Shown here: positions 23,842-36,231 of the stretch, piece by piece | How positions within the stretch are numbered: the stretch's first letter is position 1 | Layout of the letters: each line of letters opens with the position of its first letter | Source: Tubulanus polymorphus | Taxonomy: Eukaryota; Nemertea; Palaeonemertea; Tubulaniformes; Tubulanidae | Direction of reading: 5' to 3' | DNA length: 64,000 bases | Assembly (NCBI RefSeq): GCF_964204645.1 | Contig: NC_134030.1 | Location: forward strand, 4,627,855 to 4,691,854 | The notes under the pieces: model-generated | Seen by the model: the letters and a program-made list of their open reading frames with translations, nothing else | Databases searched by the model: none | What the model was told of the DNA's origin: nothing | Position numbers and translations under genes: made by a program

Positions 23842-24707
23842 TTAGTACCCTCCTTGTACTGGTGGAGGAGGGCCAATGATCAATGGTCCTTTGGAAACGG
23901 CTCCTCCATTGCTTTGTCGATTTTTGATTCTTCTGAAATTGTCGTAGGAAGTGCAGTCTATAGGCAACTGTGCAGCTTTCCCGCCACCGCACTCTCGAGA
24001 CTTCAAACCACACGCGGGTCGGATGATATCAGGTGGGTCCTTGTTTTTACCGCTGGGCTCTGGAGGAATAAATATAAAACTGTGACACTGCGGGTCGTTG
24101 TCGCAAGCTTTCCTACACGTGGTCAAATCGGTTTTCATTTGCATAGGACCGATATCCCAGTCCGGGCAGCATATACCTGGCCTCCGTATGTAATCTGAAA
24201 TAAATGAATAGCTACGATTTACATAGTTTCCTACTCCCTCACTCATGATCAAGTAATATACAAAATTTTCGATAAGATCAGTAATATTTTTATTTCTTCC
24301 GAGTGTAACCTCGTACAAAATACAAACATATTGACTCACTAGAATATCGTCAAATTTGAAAGAAGTTAAACTCTGTAACAGTTTCGTATTTTCACTGACT
24401 CACCTGGTTGGAGCAATGCCACTGCATTAACGTGTAGTCGCTTTCCAGACTCAACCGTTAACGGTTCCTCGATGACATCCACGAAAAAACATTTATTCTG
24501 TTCGAAGGCAAATGCGCGACAATGTCGAGGCTGCCGTCGAAAGCAAAGCATCCCACATTCCAGAATTGATTTTGCTGTGGTTGGTGAGATGGATAGGAAA
24601 GGATACGTAAATCCTTCTAGTTTTATGAAATTTCGTCCACGAAATGCACTTTTGGTGACCATCAGGTATCCGTAGAATATCCATAAGGCAAACACTATTT
24701 TGTACAT
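23842..24707 (-). CDS. secreted PAN/apple-like protein, copy B
   Basis: The paralogue of 21891-22732, offset by 1975 bases. Exons 24707-24404 and 24194-23842 use a standard GTGAGT donor and encode 218 residues. The layout is the same: signal peptide, PAN-like cysteine cluster in exon 1 (CGMLCFRRQPRHCRAFAFE), second cysteine cluster in exon 2 (TCRKACDNDPQCHSF). A proline- and glycine-rich C-terminus (GPPPPVQGGY) differs from copy A. All cysteines appear to be retained, so this copy is the better guide to the ancestral protein. A secreted or extracellular role is inferred from the signal peptide. The specific function is unknown. Confidence 0.75.
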
Positions 24708-25821
24708 GTTGGTGCGGCTCTAGTTCAATAAATGAATCAGCTTCACGTTACGCATACGTTTTGTAAATCGGGTCTTTGCACATGCATACTGTGTTTAATA
24801 ATTTTGACTACAGGGCGATCATGATTGATGCTGATACCAGAGAATCACACAAAACAATCGTATTACGAGCTATAACTTCTTTCCACAAATTTACATTTTG
24901 GACTAATTGAGCTAAATAAAGCCGATGACGCTATGTTTGTCAGAATAAATACCAAATCATCCAACAATAGGTAAATGAATGAATTAAACTGGGATGGCTA
25001 CATTGTGGTTATATTGCCGGTGCAATATGTTATGGTGCCATCGATCACCAATGTGTGTTGATGTTGAATCTCGTCATTCGGGACAATCCAACAACAATAT
25101 ACTCATGCGGTCACAAGCGCATAAAACAAACATGAAAACATTCGCTGCTTCGGAGTAAAGTATGAAATGATCGGCCATCGCTCAGCGATTGTACTCAGGT
25201 AGAATCACTGATAGAATAAATTTTAATAGGTTTCGTTGATGTTTAGGTTGGATAGGTTTCATGAATAGACAATAGATTGATTTAGATTGAAATTCATGCA
25301 CCAATTTCTCTGCTAACCCTTTTTCAGATTTTTGACGACTTATGAACAATAGATATATTCACATCTGTTCAAATGTGATCAACTTTGTCATGTTATATAT
25401 TGAATTTTTTCCCGTAGATTTGTTGAATCCATTTAAGTCGGCGTAGATTGTGCCCCCTGAGAGCGCTGCCAAAATGAAAGCAATGTAGTGTACTATATAC
25501 AAATTTCTATATAATTGAGGTTTTGAAGCAATTAACTATGTCGTTAAAATGAGACGACATTTCGGTCACTTACTTGAGACAATTATCACCTCGACCTTCT
25601 ACTGATAATTAAATGTAAAAAGTCATAATGGAGAATATCTTTTTCAGATTGCTCTAGTAATAATAATAAATCCGACCCTAATAGCGTTGCTCTTCAATTT
25701 GGGTAAATGACATCAGTGAAGTAAAAATTTCGAAGGGAACATGGAGTACAATAGCTTGGTAAATGCATTGACGATTTAAGTGAAGAACAATTTACCCGTT
25801 CTAGGGTACGGGGAGTTTTGA
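24708..25821. other. 5' flank of PAN copy B and 3' flank of GPCR copy A
   Basis: The left part shares blocks with the flank of PAN copy A. From about 25430 the sequence matches 27660 onward, the start of the duplicated GPCR unit. No gene was recognised. Confidence 0.55.
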
Positions 25822-26857
25822 TCATAAAGGCATTTTACAAATGAGATGTGCAGTAGCATTCCGAAATCTTGCATTTGACGCACAGTAGATGAAAAAATTA
25901 CCACAGGAATCTATAACTGTCAGCAACAATGAAACCTTACGAAACGTCATCTTTGTTTCATACGACACTGGATACTTTACTTCAAACAGAGCCATTACTC
26001 GATCTAGACTACCCGGCATTTCGCAGATAAAAAAGAATATCACAACCGTCGTTACCATTTTGAGAATCTGTTTGTCTTGTCGAATATCTCTTTGGTTTAA
26101 CGCACTAGAAATATCCTTTGTTCGATTTTTTGATTTCTTTACAGAAATTACGAGTAGAAAATTAGTGATAAAAAACCCCAATTATTGGTACAATAACGCC
26201 ACCAATTGTAAATGAATATCTATCCGGTATGGTATATTTCATTCTAACATTGTTGTCTATGATATCTGGGCTATCCTTTATTGTATAGACGTATTGACCA
26301 GGCCTTAGACAGGGCCATCTCCACAGAGATGGTACTGCTTTTGGTACGACGGCTTGCCAGAACAAACCGAAGCCGATAAGCGCTATGACTATTAGACAAA
26401 TTATTACAGTTCGCGTTTTAAGGATATTTTGGTAATTAAAGGGAAATTGGACGGCGATAAATCGTTCTAAACTTACCAGAACCACTGTCCAGTTTCGTAA
26501 CATCTGCAGCGGAAAATAAAACGGCATTGTTAATAATATGATACGCTTGCCAAACATCCAATCGTCGAACCGAAAAATAACGTCACCTATTGTCGAATAA
26601 ACGTATAAAACACGAACTGGATACATCAAAAACATGTCTATCGAGAAAAGTAAATCAAAGATAGCTAGAATATTTATACCGCGATAAGAATCGGGTCTGT
26701 TGAGACGATGGAGTACGATTGATGTGAGAATATTAACGAAGATTGCCGTGAAGCAGACCGGACCAATAACGCACGCGTAAAGATAGAAACTGAATTGCAT
26801 GTACCACATTATCGGTGGTATAGCTTGAGAACATGCGCTGCTGGTGATATTCATCAC
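25822..26857 (-). pseudogene. class-A GPCR, copy A, broken by a one-base insertion
   Basis: Nearly identical to the intact receptor at 28086-29120. The reading frame runs from the ATG at 26857 for 231 codons into the fifth helix, then shifts. A run of six A on the plus strand (26170-26175) replaces five A in copy B, so the frame hits a stop at once. The remaining 119 codons (26181-25822) continue in the next frame and are still well conserved up to the shared C-terminus CKMPL. With only one lesion this is either a very young pseudogene or a homopolymer sequencing error. If real, the product lacks helices 6 and 7 and would not be a working receptor. Confidence 0.85.
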
Positions 26858-28085
26858 GGTTAACGCCTCTCGATCATCTCACTAATTTGCAGAAAACATA
26901 TTTTCCGAACATCCGATATATAAGATATGTCTAACCAACCAATTACCTCTACCAATTAGGGATGAAGTGATCTTAGATCGAAAAATATTAACGCAGAAAA
27001 GTGACGGTTCAGATTAACAAGATCGATATTTAAAATACGTGATTTTTACTTGGGCGTCTGCTATAGTTATTTGGTAAGACATGATAAAACAATTTACGTA
27101 CGACTTTAGATTACTACATCATATCATAAGTGTTTATTTTGTATTTAGATATATCCTATAACTCTCATTTCATTTTTGATAAATTTCAATATTATTTTTG
27201 AGAGAATGCGCAATACGTCATCGATATATCGGGGTAAGACTCGTTGCCGGTCAATTCAATTAAATTATCAATATTTTTGAATCCAAAATAACTTTATTGA
27301 TCCTTGATATTATATAATTCATGTTATATATATATCACCTATTGTCGATAATATTTAGCAATATGTTTTTTTTATTTTTCAAGGAGTCAATAAACTATCA
27401 AGTTAGTTTTCTTGTTTAGTTTTTTCGTCAATCGAGACGACTGTCAGATGCTTTTTTTTCAGAAATTCTCGAAAAAAGCGGCAGACAGTCATGGCAAAGA
27501 GTCGAGACACACTAAAACGTATATCCCTTATTTAATTAAATTTGCCCAGGATGTCCGTTGATAACGCTTTCCTCTTAAACCTTCACCTTCTTTCTATTTG
27601 TAGAAGCTCATCGACGTAAGATAAATCCGACAATTTTTCCATTCATTTTGAATATTTTCTCGTAGATTTGTTGAATCCATCTAACTCGGCGTAGATTGTG
27701 TCCCCCTGAGAGCGCAGCCAAAATGAAACCAATGTAGTTAGAAATTCAGTATATACAAATCTATATACAACTTTTTCGAAGTTTTCAAACAATAAACATT
27801 GTCGTCAAAACGAGACGACATTTCGGTCACTTACTTGTGACAAGTGTCACCTAAATCTTCGACTGATCAATAAATGTAAAAAATCTTAACGGAGAACATC
27901 CTTGTCAGGTTGCTCTAGTTAAGCCTATAATAAATCCGACCCTAATAGCGTTGCTCTTCAATTTGGGAAAATGACATCAGTGAAGTAAAGATTTCGAAGG
28001 GAACATGGAGTACAATAGCTTGGTAAATGCATTGACGATTTAAGTGAAGAACAATTTACCCGTTCTAGGGTACGGGGAGTTTTGA
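26858..28085. other. spacer between the two GPCR copies
   Basis: Contains the copy A 5' flank and the copy B 3' flank. The stretch 27390-27600 is repeated at 29370-29570 and includes a small inverted repeat (27439-27490). The stretch from about 27660 onward repeats 25430 onward. The tandem unit is therefore about 2.26 kb. No separate coding region was found. Confidence 0.6.
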
Positions 28086-29120
28086 TCATAAAGGCATTTT
28101 ACAAATGAGATGTGCAGTAGCATTCCGAAATCTTACATTTGACACACAGTAGATGAAAAAATTACCACAGGAATCTATAACTGTCAGCAACAATGAAACC
28201 TTACGAAACGTCATCTGTGTTTCATACGACACTGCATACTTTACATCAATCAGAGCCATTACTCGATCTAAACTACCCGGCATTTCGCAGATAAAAAAGA
28301 ATATCACAACCGTCGTTACCATTTTGAGAATCTGTTTGTCTTGTCGAATACCTCTTTGGTTTAACGCACTAGAAATATCCTTTGTTCGATTTTTTGATTT
28401 CTTTACAGAAATTACGAGTAGAACATTAGTAATAAAAACCCCAATTATTGGTACAATAACGCCACCAATTGTAAATGAATATCTATCCGGTATGGTATAT
28501 TTCATTCTGATATTGTTGTCTATGATATCTGGGCTATCCTCAATTGTATAGACGTATTGACCAGGCCTTAGACAGGGCCATCTCCACAGAGATGGAACTG
28601 CTTTTGGTACGACGGCTTGCCAGAACAAACCGAAGCCGATAAGCGCTATGACTATTAGCCAAATTATTACAGTTCGCGTTTTAAGGATATTTTGGTAATT
28701 AAACGGAAATTGGACGGCGATTAATCGTTCTAAACTTACCAGAACCACTGTCCAGTTTCGTAACATCTGCAGCGGAAAATAAAACGGCATTGTAAATAAT
28801 ATGATACGCTTGCCAAACATCCAATCGTCGAACCGAAACATAACGTCACCTATTGTCGAATAAACGTATAAAACACGAACTGGGTACATCAAAAACATGT
28901 CTATCGAGAAAAGTAAATCAAAGATAGCTAGAATATTTATACCGCGATAAGAATCGGGTCTGTCGAGACGATGGAGTACGATTGATGTGAGAATATTAAC
29001 GAAGATTGCCGCGAAGCAGACCGGACCAATAACGCACGCGTAAAGATAGAAACTGAATTGCATGTACCACATTATCGGTGGTATAGCTTGTGAACATGTG
29101 CTGCTGGTGATATTCATCAC
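28086..29120 (-). CDS. class-A GPCR, FMRFamide-receptor-like, copy B (intact)
   Basis: An intronless 344-residue receptor with seven hydrophobic segments, expected at the plasma membrane and coupling through heterotrimeric G proteins. The third-helix end reads LERLIAV in place of E/DRY, preceded by RNWTVVLVS. The seventh helix reads NFFIY in place of NPxxY, after a conserved SCG. A glycosylation site (NITSS) sits at the extreme N-terminus. The combination of NWT(V)-LERxIAV and the NxxIY end resembles FMRFamide/peptide receptor-like proteins that are expanded in lophotrochozoans. The ligand cannot be told from sequence. It lies 2263 bases upstream of the frameshifted copy A in a tandem duplication. 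The short N- and C-tails are as expected for this group. Confidence 0.85.
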   Translation of the reverse strand: MMNITSSTCSQAIPPIMWYMQFSFYLYACVIGPVCFAAIFVNILTSIVLHRLDRPDSYRGINILAIFDLLFSIDMFLMYPVRVLYVYSTIGDVMFRFDDWMFGKRIILFTMPFYFPLQMLRNWTVVLVSLERLIAVQFPFNYQNILKTRTVIIWLIVIALIGFGLFWQAVVPKAVPSLWRWPCLRPGQYVYTIEDSPDIIDNNIRMKYTIPDRYSFTIGGVIVPIIGVFITNVLLVISVKKSKNRTKDISSALNQRGIRQDKQILKMVTTVVIFFFICEMPGSLDRVMALIDVKYAVSYETQMTFRKVSLLLTVIDSCGNFFIYCVSNVRFRNATAHLICKMPL

Positions 29121-30181
29121 GGTTAACGCCTCTCGGTCATCTCCTCACTAATTTGCAAAAAACATATTTTCCGAACTTCTGATATATAAGATTGTCTAAC
29201 CAACCAATTACCTCTACCAATTAGGGATGAAGCGATCTTAAATCGAAAAATATTAACGCCAGAAAAATGAAGGTTTAATTCTCAATATAAGGTTGAAATA
29301 ACATTTAGATGGATAATTAAAGTATGTGATTTTTACCTAGACGTCGACAATACTAAGCAATATATTCGTTATTTTCAAGGCGCCAATAAACTATCAAGTT
29401 AATTTTCTTGTTTAGTTTTTCGTCAATCGAGACGACTGTCTGATGCTTTCTTTTCCAGAAATTCTTGAAAAAAAGCGGCAGACAGTCATGGCAATGAGTC
29501 CAGACATACTAAAACGTATATTCCATATTGTATTAAATTTGCCCAGGATTTCCGTTGATCTCCTCCTAAACCCGGCCTCTAGCTCTAGACGCTTATCGAC
29601 ATATATCATTGGAATTAGCCAGGTGCAACGTGATATTTATTATTGCTTGAATTCTGCCAGACGAATAGTAATACAATATATACAACTTGATGTTACGCGA
29701 TTATTACATCGCATTTTTCCGCCATCCATTGAACTTTTAATAACGTGAGCTGTAAAACATAACTCTACGCGCATCGTGCAGAAAAACTTCCTAGAAAAAA
29801 CATTTTCCGCATCCACTGCTGCAATGCAAATACATTGCTGTAAAAAACGCGCGTTCAACTTTGTTTAGGCGTTATAGCGGACCTAGTAATAGCGTACGTA
29901 TACAGTGCGCCAGTTGCAGCAATTACAAATGGAATAACGTTCACGGTAATCAGCCAAAATTACATCAAATGACGAAATAAGTCAATTACAATATTATCAC
30001 CGGATTGGATGCTTATATCCATGTACATATCGTGAAAAACTACATGTCGTTTGAATTATATACGTACATATAATATTCGAATCGCACATTGTATTCGGCG
30101 GCGCGACATCTGTCCCGGCCACACATGAAATTGTACATGCTACACGGTGCTACATACTGTCGGAGTACTGCGGATAGTCTA

Positions 30182-30230
30182 ATGGAAAATGTACACGAAG
30201 CAGAACATCTACTATATCTCAGGAACTTCG
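30182..30230 (+). other. possible first exon (ATG followed by splice donor)
   Basis: An ATG opens a frame of 16 codons plus one base that ends exactly at CTTCG followed by GTAAGT. Joined to the first recognised G-alpha exon through the acceptor near 36670 it would give a short upstream frame that stops, so it could be a 5'UTR exon. This is inference from one splice site. Confidence 0.2.
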
Positions 30231-30674
30231 GTAAGTGAAAATCAATGACGGATAGATAAATCGAAATTAAGAACTACCCTAATCTACACTAGATATAGAA
30301 TTGCTGAAACTGTTCGAATTGACGATTTAGCATGCGATGGCTATATGGCTTGGTGACAATTTACACCGTTTCGATTGCAACCCTTCCGCAGGTTTTGTGA
30401 AATTTCGATGACGATCAATTTCCCTCGTGATATTCAATTAAATGATGTAATCTGAAACTAGAAAAAAATGCATGACGTCGCAACTGGAATGATTGTCACA
30501 GATGTCTCTGATCATTGACCTTGGAAGGCCGTTCTAGCAGCAGGTAGAGCATTCTAAGGTCTTCGCTGTACTCGTTATTGCATCAAAATTTGTAAAGTGA
30601 TAATGATGAACTGTTTTTGCATTGAACATAATATTTCAACATGGTGGCCAGCTGGTTCTGGCTATAGGTTTATA

Positions 30675-30835
30675 CAGTGGAACATCGTTACAACGAACTT
30701 CGGGGAACCAGAAAATATCTTCGTTATATGCAATATGACAATATCAATATTGTCCTATTTGGGACGAAATTCTAGGTCTGTTATAACCGATTTGAATTGT
30801 TATATACTCGAGGTCGTAATAACGAGGTTCCGCTG
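30675..30835. mobile_element. Tc1/mariner- or pogo-type miniature element
   Basis: The ends CAGTGGAACATCGTTACAAC and, inverted, CAGCGGAACCTCGTTATTAC are terminal inverted repeats bordered by TA on both sides (30673-30674, 30836-30837). The 161-bp body has no coding capacity. The end sequence is of the kind common in pogo/Tc1-like non-autonomous elements. Confidence 0.75.
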
Positions 30836-31304
30836 TAGCAGCGTTTGACTAGATTGGATATAATAGTTGTATGCTTATGAAAATGCGTTGTGGTTTTTGT
30901 TGACTGAAATTATCAATATCGCAAGTATAGATTCATATGCCTATTATACTGAGCCATTCTCGAACTGTCTCAATTGAATCAACTTGAACGATAACGCGCA
31001 AGCATATACTCTTATTTTTTACTGATCACACAATATTTATCCGAACTGCGCTTCATTAATCATCATCACGAGCGAATTTCTCGTGCTATCATCGATGCCG
31101 CATCTTTCTTCGCAATTATCTTTAATCGCTGCGGACACAATGTCGAATTTATCTCTATCCCGTAAAGAAATTTTATATGGCGGCAAATAGCGTATCGTTG
31201 AGATCAAGCGTATGATTCATACGATTTTACCGTCGAATTATACGCGAATTTAGATCCGGTTGTCGGAGACGTATTGTAAGACACACGAGAGAAATCCCAC
31301 AATA

Positions 31305-31563
31305 CAGGGGCGGTTCTAGAATTTTCCACGGGGGGGGGGGGGGGAGGGGTGTCCAATGAGAAAAAAGGGCACTCTTACGAAACACCACGTACTCCGGATA
31401 CTTCTTCACCATTTTAGGGGGTGCTTTCGGTCATTTCATGCGTTGAAATTATCATAGGTGGAAACCTTGGTCCAAAAAATTTTGAGGTGACAATTCTGAG
31501 AGCAGTTCAAATTTAAGGGGGGGGGGGTTCCGGACACCCTGACATTCCCTAGATCCGCCCCTG
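31305..31563. mobile_element. hAT-like miniature element with internal poly-G tracts
   Basis: The ends CAGGGGCGGTTCTAG and, inverted, CAGGGGCGGATCTAG match the terminal pattern of many hAT non-autonomous elements. The body includes 15-G and 11-G runs. A clean 8-bp target duplication is not visible, so the insertion is old or the edges are off. Confidence 0.6.
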
Positions 31564-31589
31564 CAATCTGCAATAATCTAACAATGCTT

Positions 31590-31676
31590 GAGTAAAAGAG
31601 TATATATTTTGAGCGACGTTTTGAAAGACTAGCCATAATCAGGCGTACGTTGTTCAAAATATATACCCTTACTTAT
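31590..31676. repeat. foldback element, arms about 30 bp
   Basis: The left arm (about 31590-31620) and right arm (about 31645-31676) share the inverted block built around TATATATTTTGAGCGACGT versus ACGTTGTTCAAAATATATA. On the minus strand the centre reads CCTGATTATGGCTAGTC, then CAAAACGTCGCTC. Confidence 0.7.
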
Positions 31677-31814
31677 GAACTTTACATCCTTGGTGGAATT
31701 TCCGGGAGATTTCTCCTTTATATTTTACACGGATATCATGTATCATCTTGACGTAAGGCGTTTCTCCTCGTATTTTGCGCTAAGGGCGTAGAGGAGCCGT
31801 GTTAACGTGTCAAA

Positions 31815-32020
31815 TCAATAAACTTTTAAACAGACATCACTTTGTAAATAGGCTTGATTAGAAAGTTCGAGCTTTCGCTTGCTCCTAATGCATGGGAGCT
31901 TCATCAGGTAACTGAGTCACTCACCTGATAAAGCAACTTAGCACTTCTGGTAGCGGAAGCTCGTAACTGCTCATAAAATCTAGTAAACCTAATAAAAAGT
32001 ACCTGTTTTAAGGTTTATTG
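31815..32020. repeat. foldback element, arms up to about 90 bp, imperfect
   Basis: The inner arms run from about 31868-31912 and 31933-31977, and outer matching blocks extend to about 31815 and 32020. On the minus strand the left arm contains CTGATGA, a short GCTCC/GGAGC stem, then GCGAAAGCTCG. The right arm on the plus strand carries CTGATAA and GCGGAAGCTCG. The same arm pattern recurs at 44910-45076. Confidence 0.65.
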
Positions 32021-33569
32021 TTTTTACTTTGGTCTCGTCTTAGCGGTGGCTTATATCTTATTATCGAAGAATGGAGGTCCATACCAAATCGGGGTTGTTG
32101 GCTGGGAGCTCAGTCGCTGACGCATACAAGTGTCTTAGGGATTATTAACTTTGACACTTCGCAGACACTTCTGTCAAGCGAAGCCTATTCCCCGTGGCAA
32201 CGCTCCTAATTCACCTACAACGGCTGATTGAATTGCAAAGTTTCGGTAAGCGTTAATTACGGAATTTTACGAGGATTTCATATACGATCGGGACGTTGAA
32301 ATACCGCCGGAATGCGTCTACATGGATGCGATGGATTTTATTCTCATGCGCTGCATATAAAATGCAGATATATGTACAAGTTACAAAATATCCTCCTCGG
32401 CTGCATAAATAGGTTTACATTCCAACTGTGGAGAAATCAAATTCGAAAAGTTGTATCTTTCACTCTGATCTTCTCGGCAGCTTGCCACGGGCTTGGTGAG
32501 TAGATCACAGTCGGGTATTGTATGGCGTATAGATATCGTGCTTGTTCGCCAAATTGCAATCGCGAAATTGCACGAAACTAAATGACACTTCCGTAGAAAC
32601 CGCGCTTTGTAGTTTCAGCTTACACGTCGTATAAAATATTAAGACATCTATTGCCATTATACCACTCTATCCCGACTAACATTCGTGTCTAGTCGGTAGC
32701 TAGACAGTTTTCGTTCTCCTCCAATTCTTGTATTACACTTTCAATATTCTATTCATTAATCGATCTATGTAAAACTGCACTGAAATGCAGTTTTTTGTCT
32801 GTTCTTTGATCGAATCGATAATAACGATATAGGTATATCTATCTACGGCATGCTGTGTAGATATTTTGAAAATTCGGATAACAATGTTTGCTTCTTATCT
32901 CTTGATTTGGTTTTCCACTGATATTGAAAATCCCAACGTATTCGGTTCATGAATATATCAAGACTCGTACATATTTTGTTCAAATCGCTTTACACAGCTT
33001 TTCAAAGTCAAGAAGTGTTTCCAAACAATATTTTATATGTCTCTGAATCAGCGCCAACATCGGTGCATCTTCGAGGCGTATTTTAACCTACTGTTGCGTG
33101 AAATATATACGTAATCACGTATATTTTTATCACTAATGTAACATCTGCAGTAAGCTATTGCTATATTTATACGTACAGGTATAAAGCGAGTACTTGTTTT
33201 ATTGCGTGCACTACGAGGCGAATATATGAGCTATGATCGTATGTTTCACGTGAATCCGTAGAAAAATTCGTAGACATGAATAACTTCCGCCCGTGGAATA
33301 TATATACCCTGCGGCGTTATTTATCTAGATGATATTCCAGTTCTCGGTGGGGTGCCTTCTGGGTAATCCGTAACTTTTAAGGGTATGTTTTTGAGGTGTG
33401 GCGTACCAGAATATAGCGTGCCTCCGAAATAATGAAATCGAACGTAAAATATGAGTTATACGCCGAGGTTTCCCTTCCAGGCGAATGACGTCACCGGAGA
33501 TTCCCTCGGTGGATTCACCGTGTCACATGTTGTGGCCAAGCACAGCCCCGATCACACCGGCCAGCATCG

Positions 33570-33635
33570 CCGAATGGTTAGGAGGATCGCATCTAACGCA
33601 AGAGTTTCTAAGATCGAATCCTCGTAAAGGTGTCT
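33570..33635 (+). repeat. tRNA-like sequence, possible SINE fragment
   Basis: GAATGGTTAGGAGG resembles a pol III A box, and GATCGAATCC about 40 bases later resembles a B box. The arms do not fold into a good cloverleaf, so a functional tRNA is unlikely. Confidence 0.25.
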
Positions 33636-35878
33636 GAGATAGTTTGTTCTGAAACCATTTGTTTATTTTTGCTTTATGCAACAAATAGAAAAATGACGCT
33701 GTTTAGGATATTGTTATTCGTCTCAATAATTTCATTGTTACAAAATTCCGCATTCCTCAAGTAACGTTATTCATCGTTGATTTCATCGTAACAAATAAAA
33801 TGCTTTTTGTGCGAATTTATAGCTTATAGTGTAGTATATTTTTCATGTAGCTATGCAACTCTTTATTGTGCCCTTTTTACAGTAGTAAAATATCCACAAG
33901 GATAGTTCCGGATAAAGTGCTTTACTGCATATAAATTACCAAGTACATCTGAGATAGAAAATTATCGTAGCAGTGGGTAATATAAACATATTGTCTTCGT
34001 GGGGAGGAACAAGCTTCGGATCGTAATCGATGCAGTTTTGTAATCTCCGATGTTATATGGTGACACACCCGAGCTAAGTATTATGTAAACTGGCGTGCGA
34101 TTTATTAGATTTCCCCCTCATGATCGGCAAATTCCCTGCTAATTAATTAAGTTCTCAGAATCTTATCTTCGGTACATGATTCATTGATGGAGTAAATCGA
34201 AATTAGGTAAAACCCCAATACTATTCAGGCTATACTAGTGATAGATTATATGATAGATGAGGGGATGTGTATAGGTTTCGAGGATCTTTATCAGCGCTAT
34301 TGTAACAGCTGATAGTTCGCTTTTGTTTCCCACTGATTATTAGCAATATTTCTGTCGTTTTGTATCGTTTATTATAATCACTGGTATATTATATTGGTGT
34401 AAGTTCACCAAGTGTTGACACCCAGACTCCAGTCAATAATGTTTATCTTCTACGCGCATTAATCTTCCACGGATTGCGTTGTTGCCGAGTCATTTCGCCG
34501 GTCAACCGCAATGCACTTTAAGGCCGCGTTATCTTTATAGAATTGCTTCCTCTTTTGAACTGATATAATTCGATACCCAGTTTCCTTATTACATATGAAG
34601 TCAATTTACAACTTTGTACAACTTTGTACATGCGAGGGGAGAGAGGCGTTGGTTCGTATTTTATATTTAGCTGCACGCGAGCAAGTGAATCAATAACTCG
34701 AGATGCGGATACGGCATCAGTTTACCGAGTTCATTCGGAGTTCAAAGTGTTTTTAAAAGCGATTTATACGAAAAAAATAACGTATTGACCGATTATCTTC
34801 CATCGCCGTACCGACGGGTCTCTGGAAGCACGGTTGTTTTATGCGCTATTCATCGTTATGAGATTTGAAAAAACGATGTCATCCATTGTTTGACCCCAAA
34901 AACGGGTTTCTATAAATAGCAATTTATTAAAATATAATATAATATAATATTATTAAAACTGTATATTGAATGTGTAGTGGCTTCATATGACGATTCATCA
35001 CCGGTGTTTACATGGTTGAGGATGTGGTCTATTTCACCACTGACATACCTTGCTAGTTAGACCAACATCATACGTAGTCTACGTCACGGAAATTAATGAG
35101 ATAAATCATTTCAATGGTATTATAATGAATTTTCCAAGCAAAACAAAGGAGGAGTCGGATGCCACTGGATTGTTAACGAATGAACCCGCCTTCCTGACTA
35201 AAAACGCGTTACGGATAACTTACGTAAAATGAATAACAGAAGGAGGTAGGTATTGAAGTTGACATCGCATTTCTTATAGCGCAAAGCCCAGGTATTTTTA
35301 AGACCTGGAATGTAGGTTGTTCCAAACGGGTATCTGAGTGCAGACTGGATGAGTCGTAGATTTTATAGCATACTAAAATAGGATAATGATAATAGTATGA
35401 TATTTACGTATATATACTCTATAATGCCACGTCCTTTTTAAACGTGCATTATGGTGCAATGATGAGCAATCTAATGACTTGTCTTTTAGATAAAAAGTAA
35501 ATGTGTATCGCTATTAAAATATAACCGTTGTTTGCTCAAGTGGCACAGTACTTATTAGAACGGCGTGGGATATTTTTAGGATATTATGTTCCAATCTGAC
35601 CCAGATTTCTAAGTTGACACATCGATATCTGTTTATTGCAATGCAATTCGAGAACTCGACGACCGGCCGTTTTATCTTGTGACTTTGGAACTATGCGAAA
35701 AGCCATACTCGTTTCATATAAGGGGAACCATCGTTTAGGTATGTAGGATATTTTCTCTTCGACCTAAGCATTGTGAATTCGGGTTCTTATAGCTCCGTGC
35801 TGTGATGTACGTACTTTGTACTTAAGGTGCATGGAGCGAGTATTTTTCGACTAACAAAAGCATACACGTAATACTCGC

Positions 35879-35898
35879 TATATATATATATATATATA
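35879..35898. repeat. (TA)n microsatellite
   Basis: An uninterrupted TA run of about ten units. Confidence 0.9.
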
Positions 35899-36144
35899 CA
35901 TATTTGCTCTCTTAGTTTGAATTGCTTTCGACATTTTATCGAAATCCGTACGTCGAAAGTGTATATATATATAACATTATCGAAAATGGCAGAATATATT
36001 TTTGAGACGGTTATGAATACAGGCTTAAGGGTATTCCGGCAGAATACTGCCAAAGTTCGCTGGCTAAATAACTTTACTGTACAAAAATTACCAAAGGGCA
36101 AACTAATAACCATAACCGTAATTTGACTTCAAGTATGATTGACA

Positions 36145-36231
36145 TTATGTCAAAGTCTGGTGGGTTAATGCTGCTACTTCATTAGGAAGGTTATTGCAGT
36201 CGAAGCCTATTCGCAAACGAAAGGAAGCTTG
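36145..36231 (-). pseudogene. possible 3' remnant of a non-LTR retrotransposon ORF2
   Basis: A short minus-strand frame ending in a stop contains CNNLPNEVAALTH. This resembles the W-N-x-L-P-x-E-V motif near the end of many LINE reverse-transcriptase ORFs. The rest of the element is absent, so the call is weak. Confidence 0.25.

Noticed and set aside
29443-29748. 101-codon plus-strand frame in the GPCR flank
   Set aside because: The homologous sequence at about 27450 does not keep this frame, so it is not under coding constraint.
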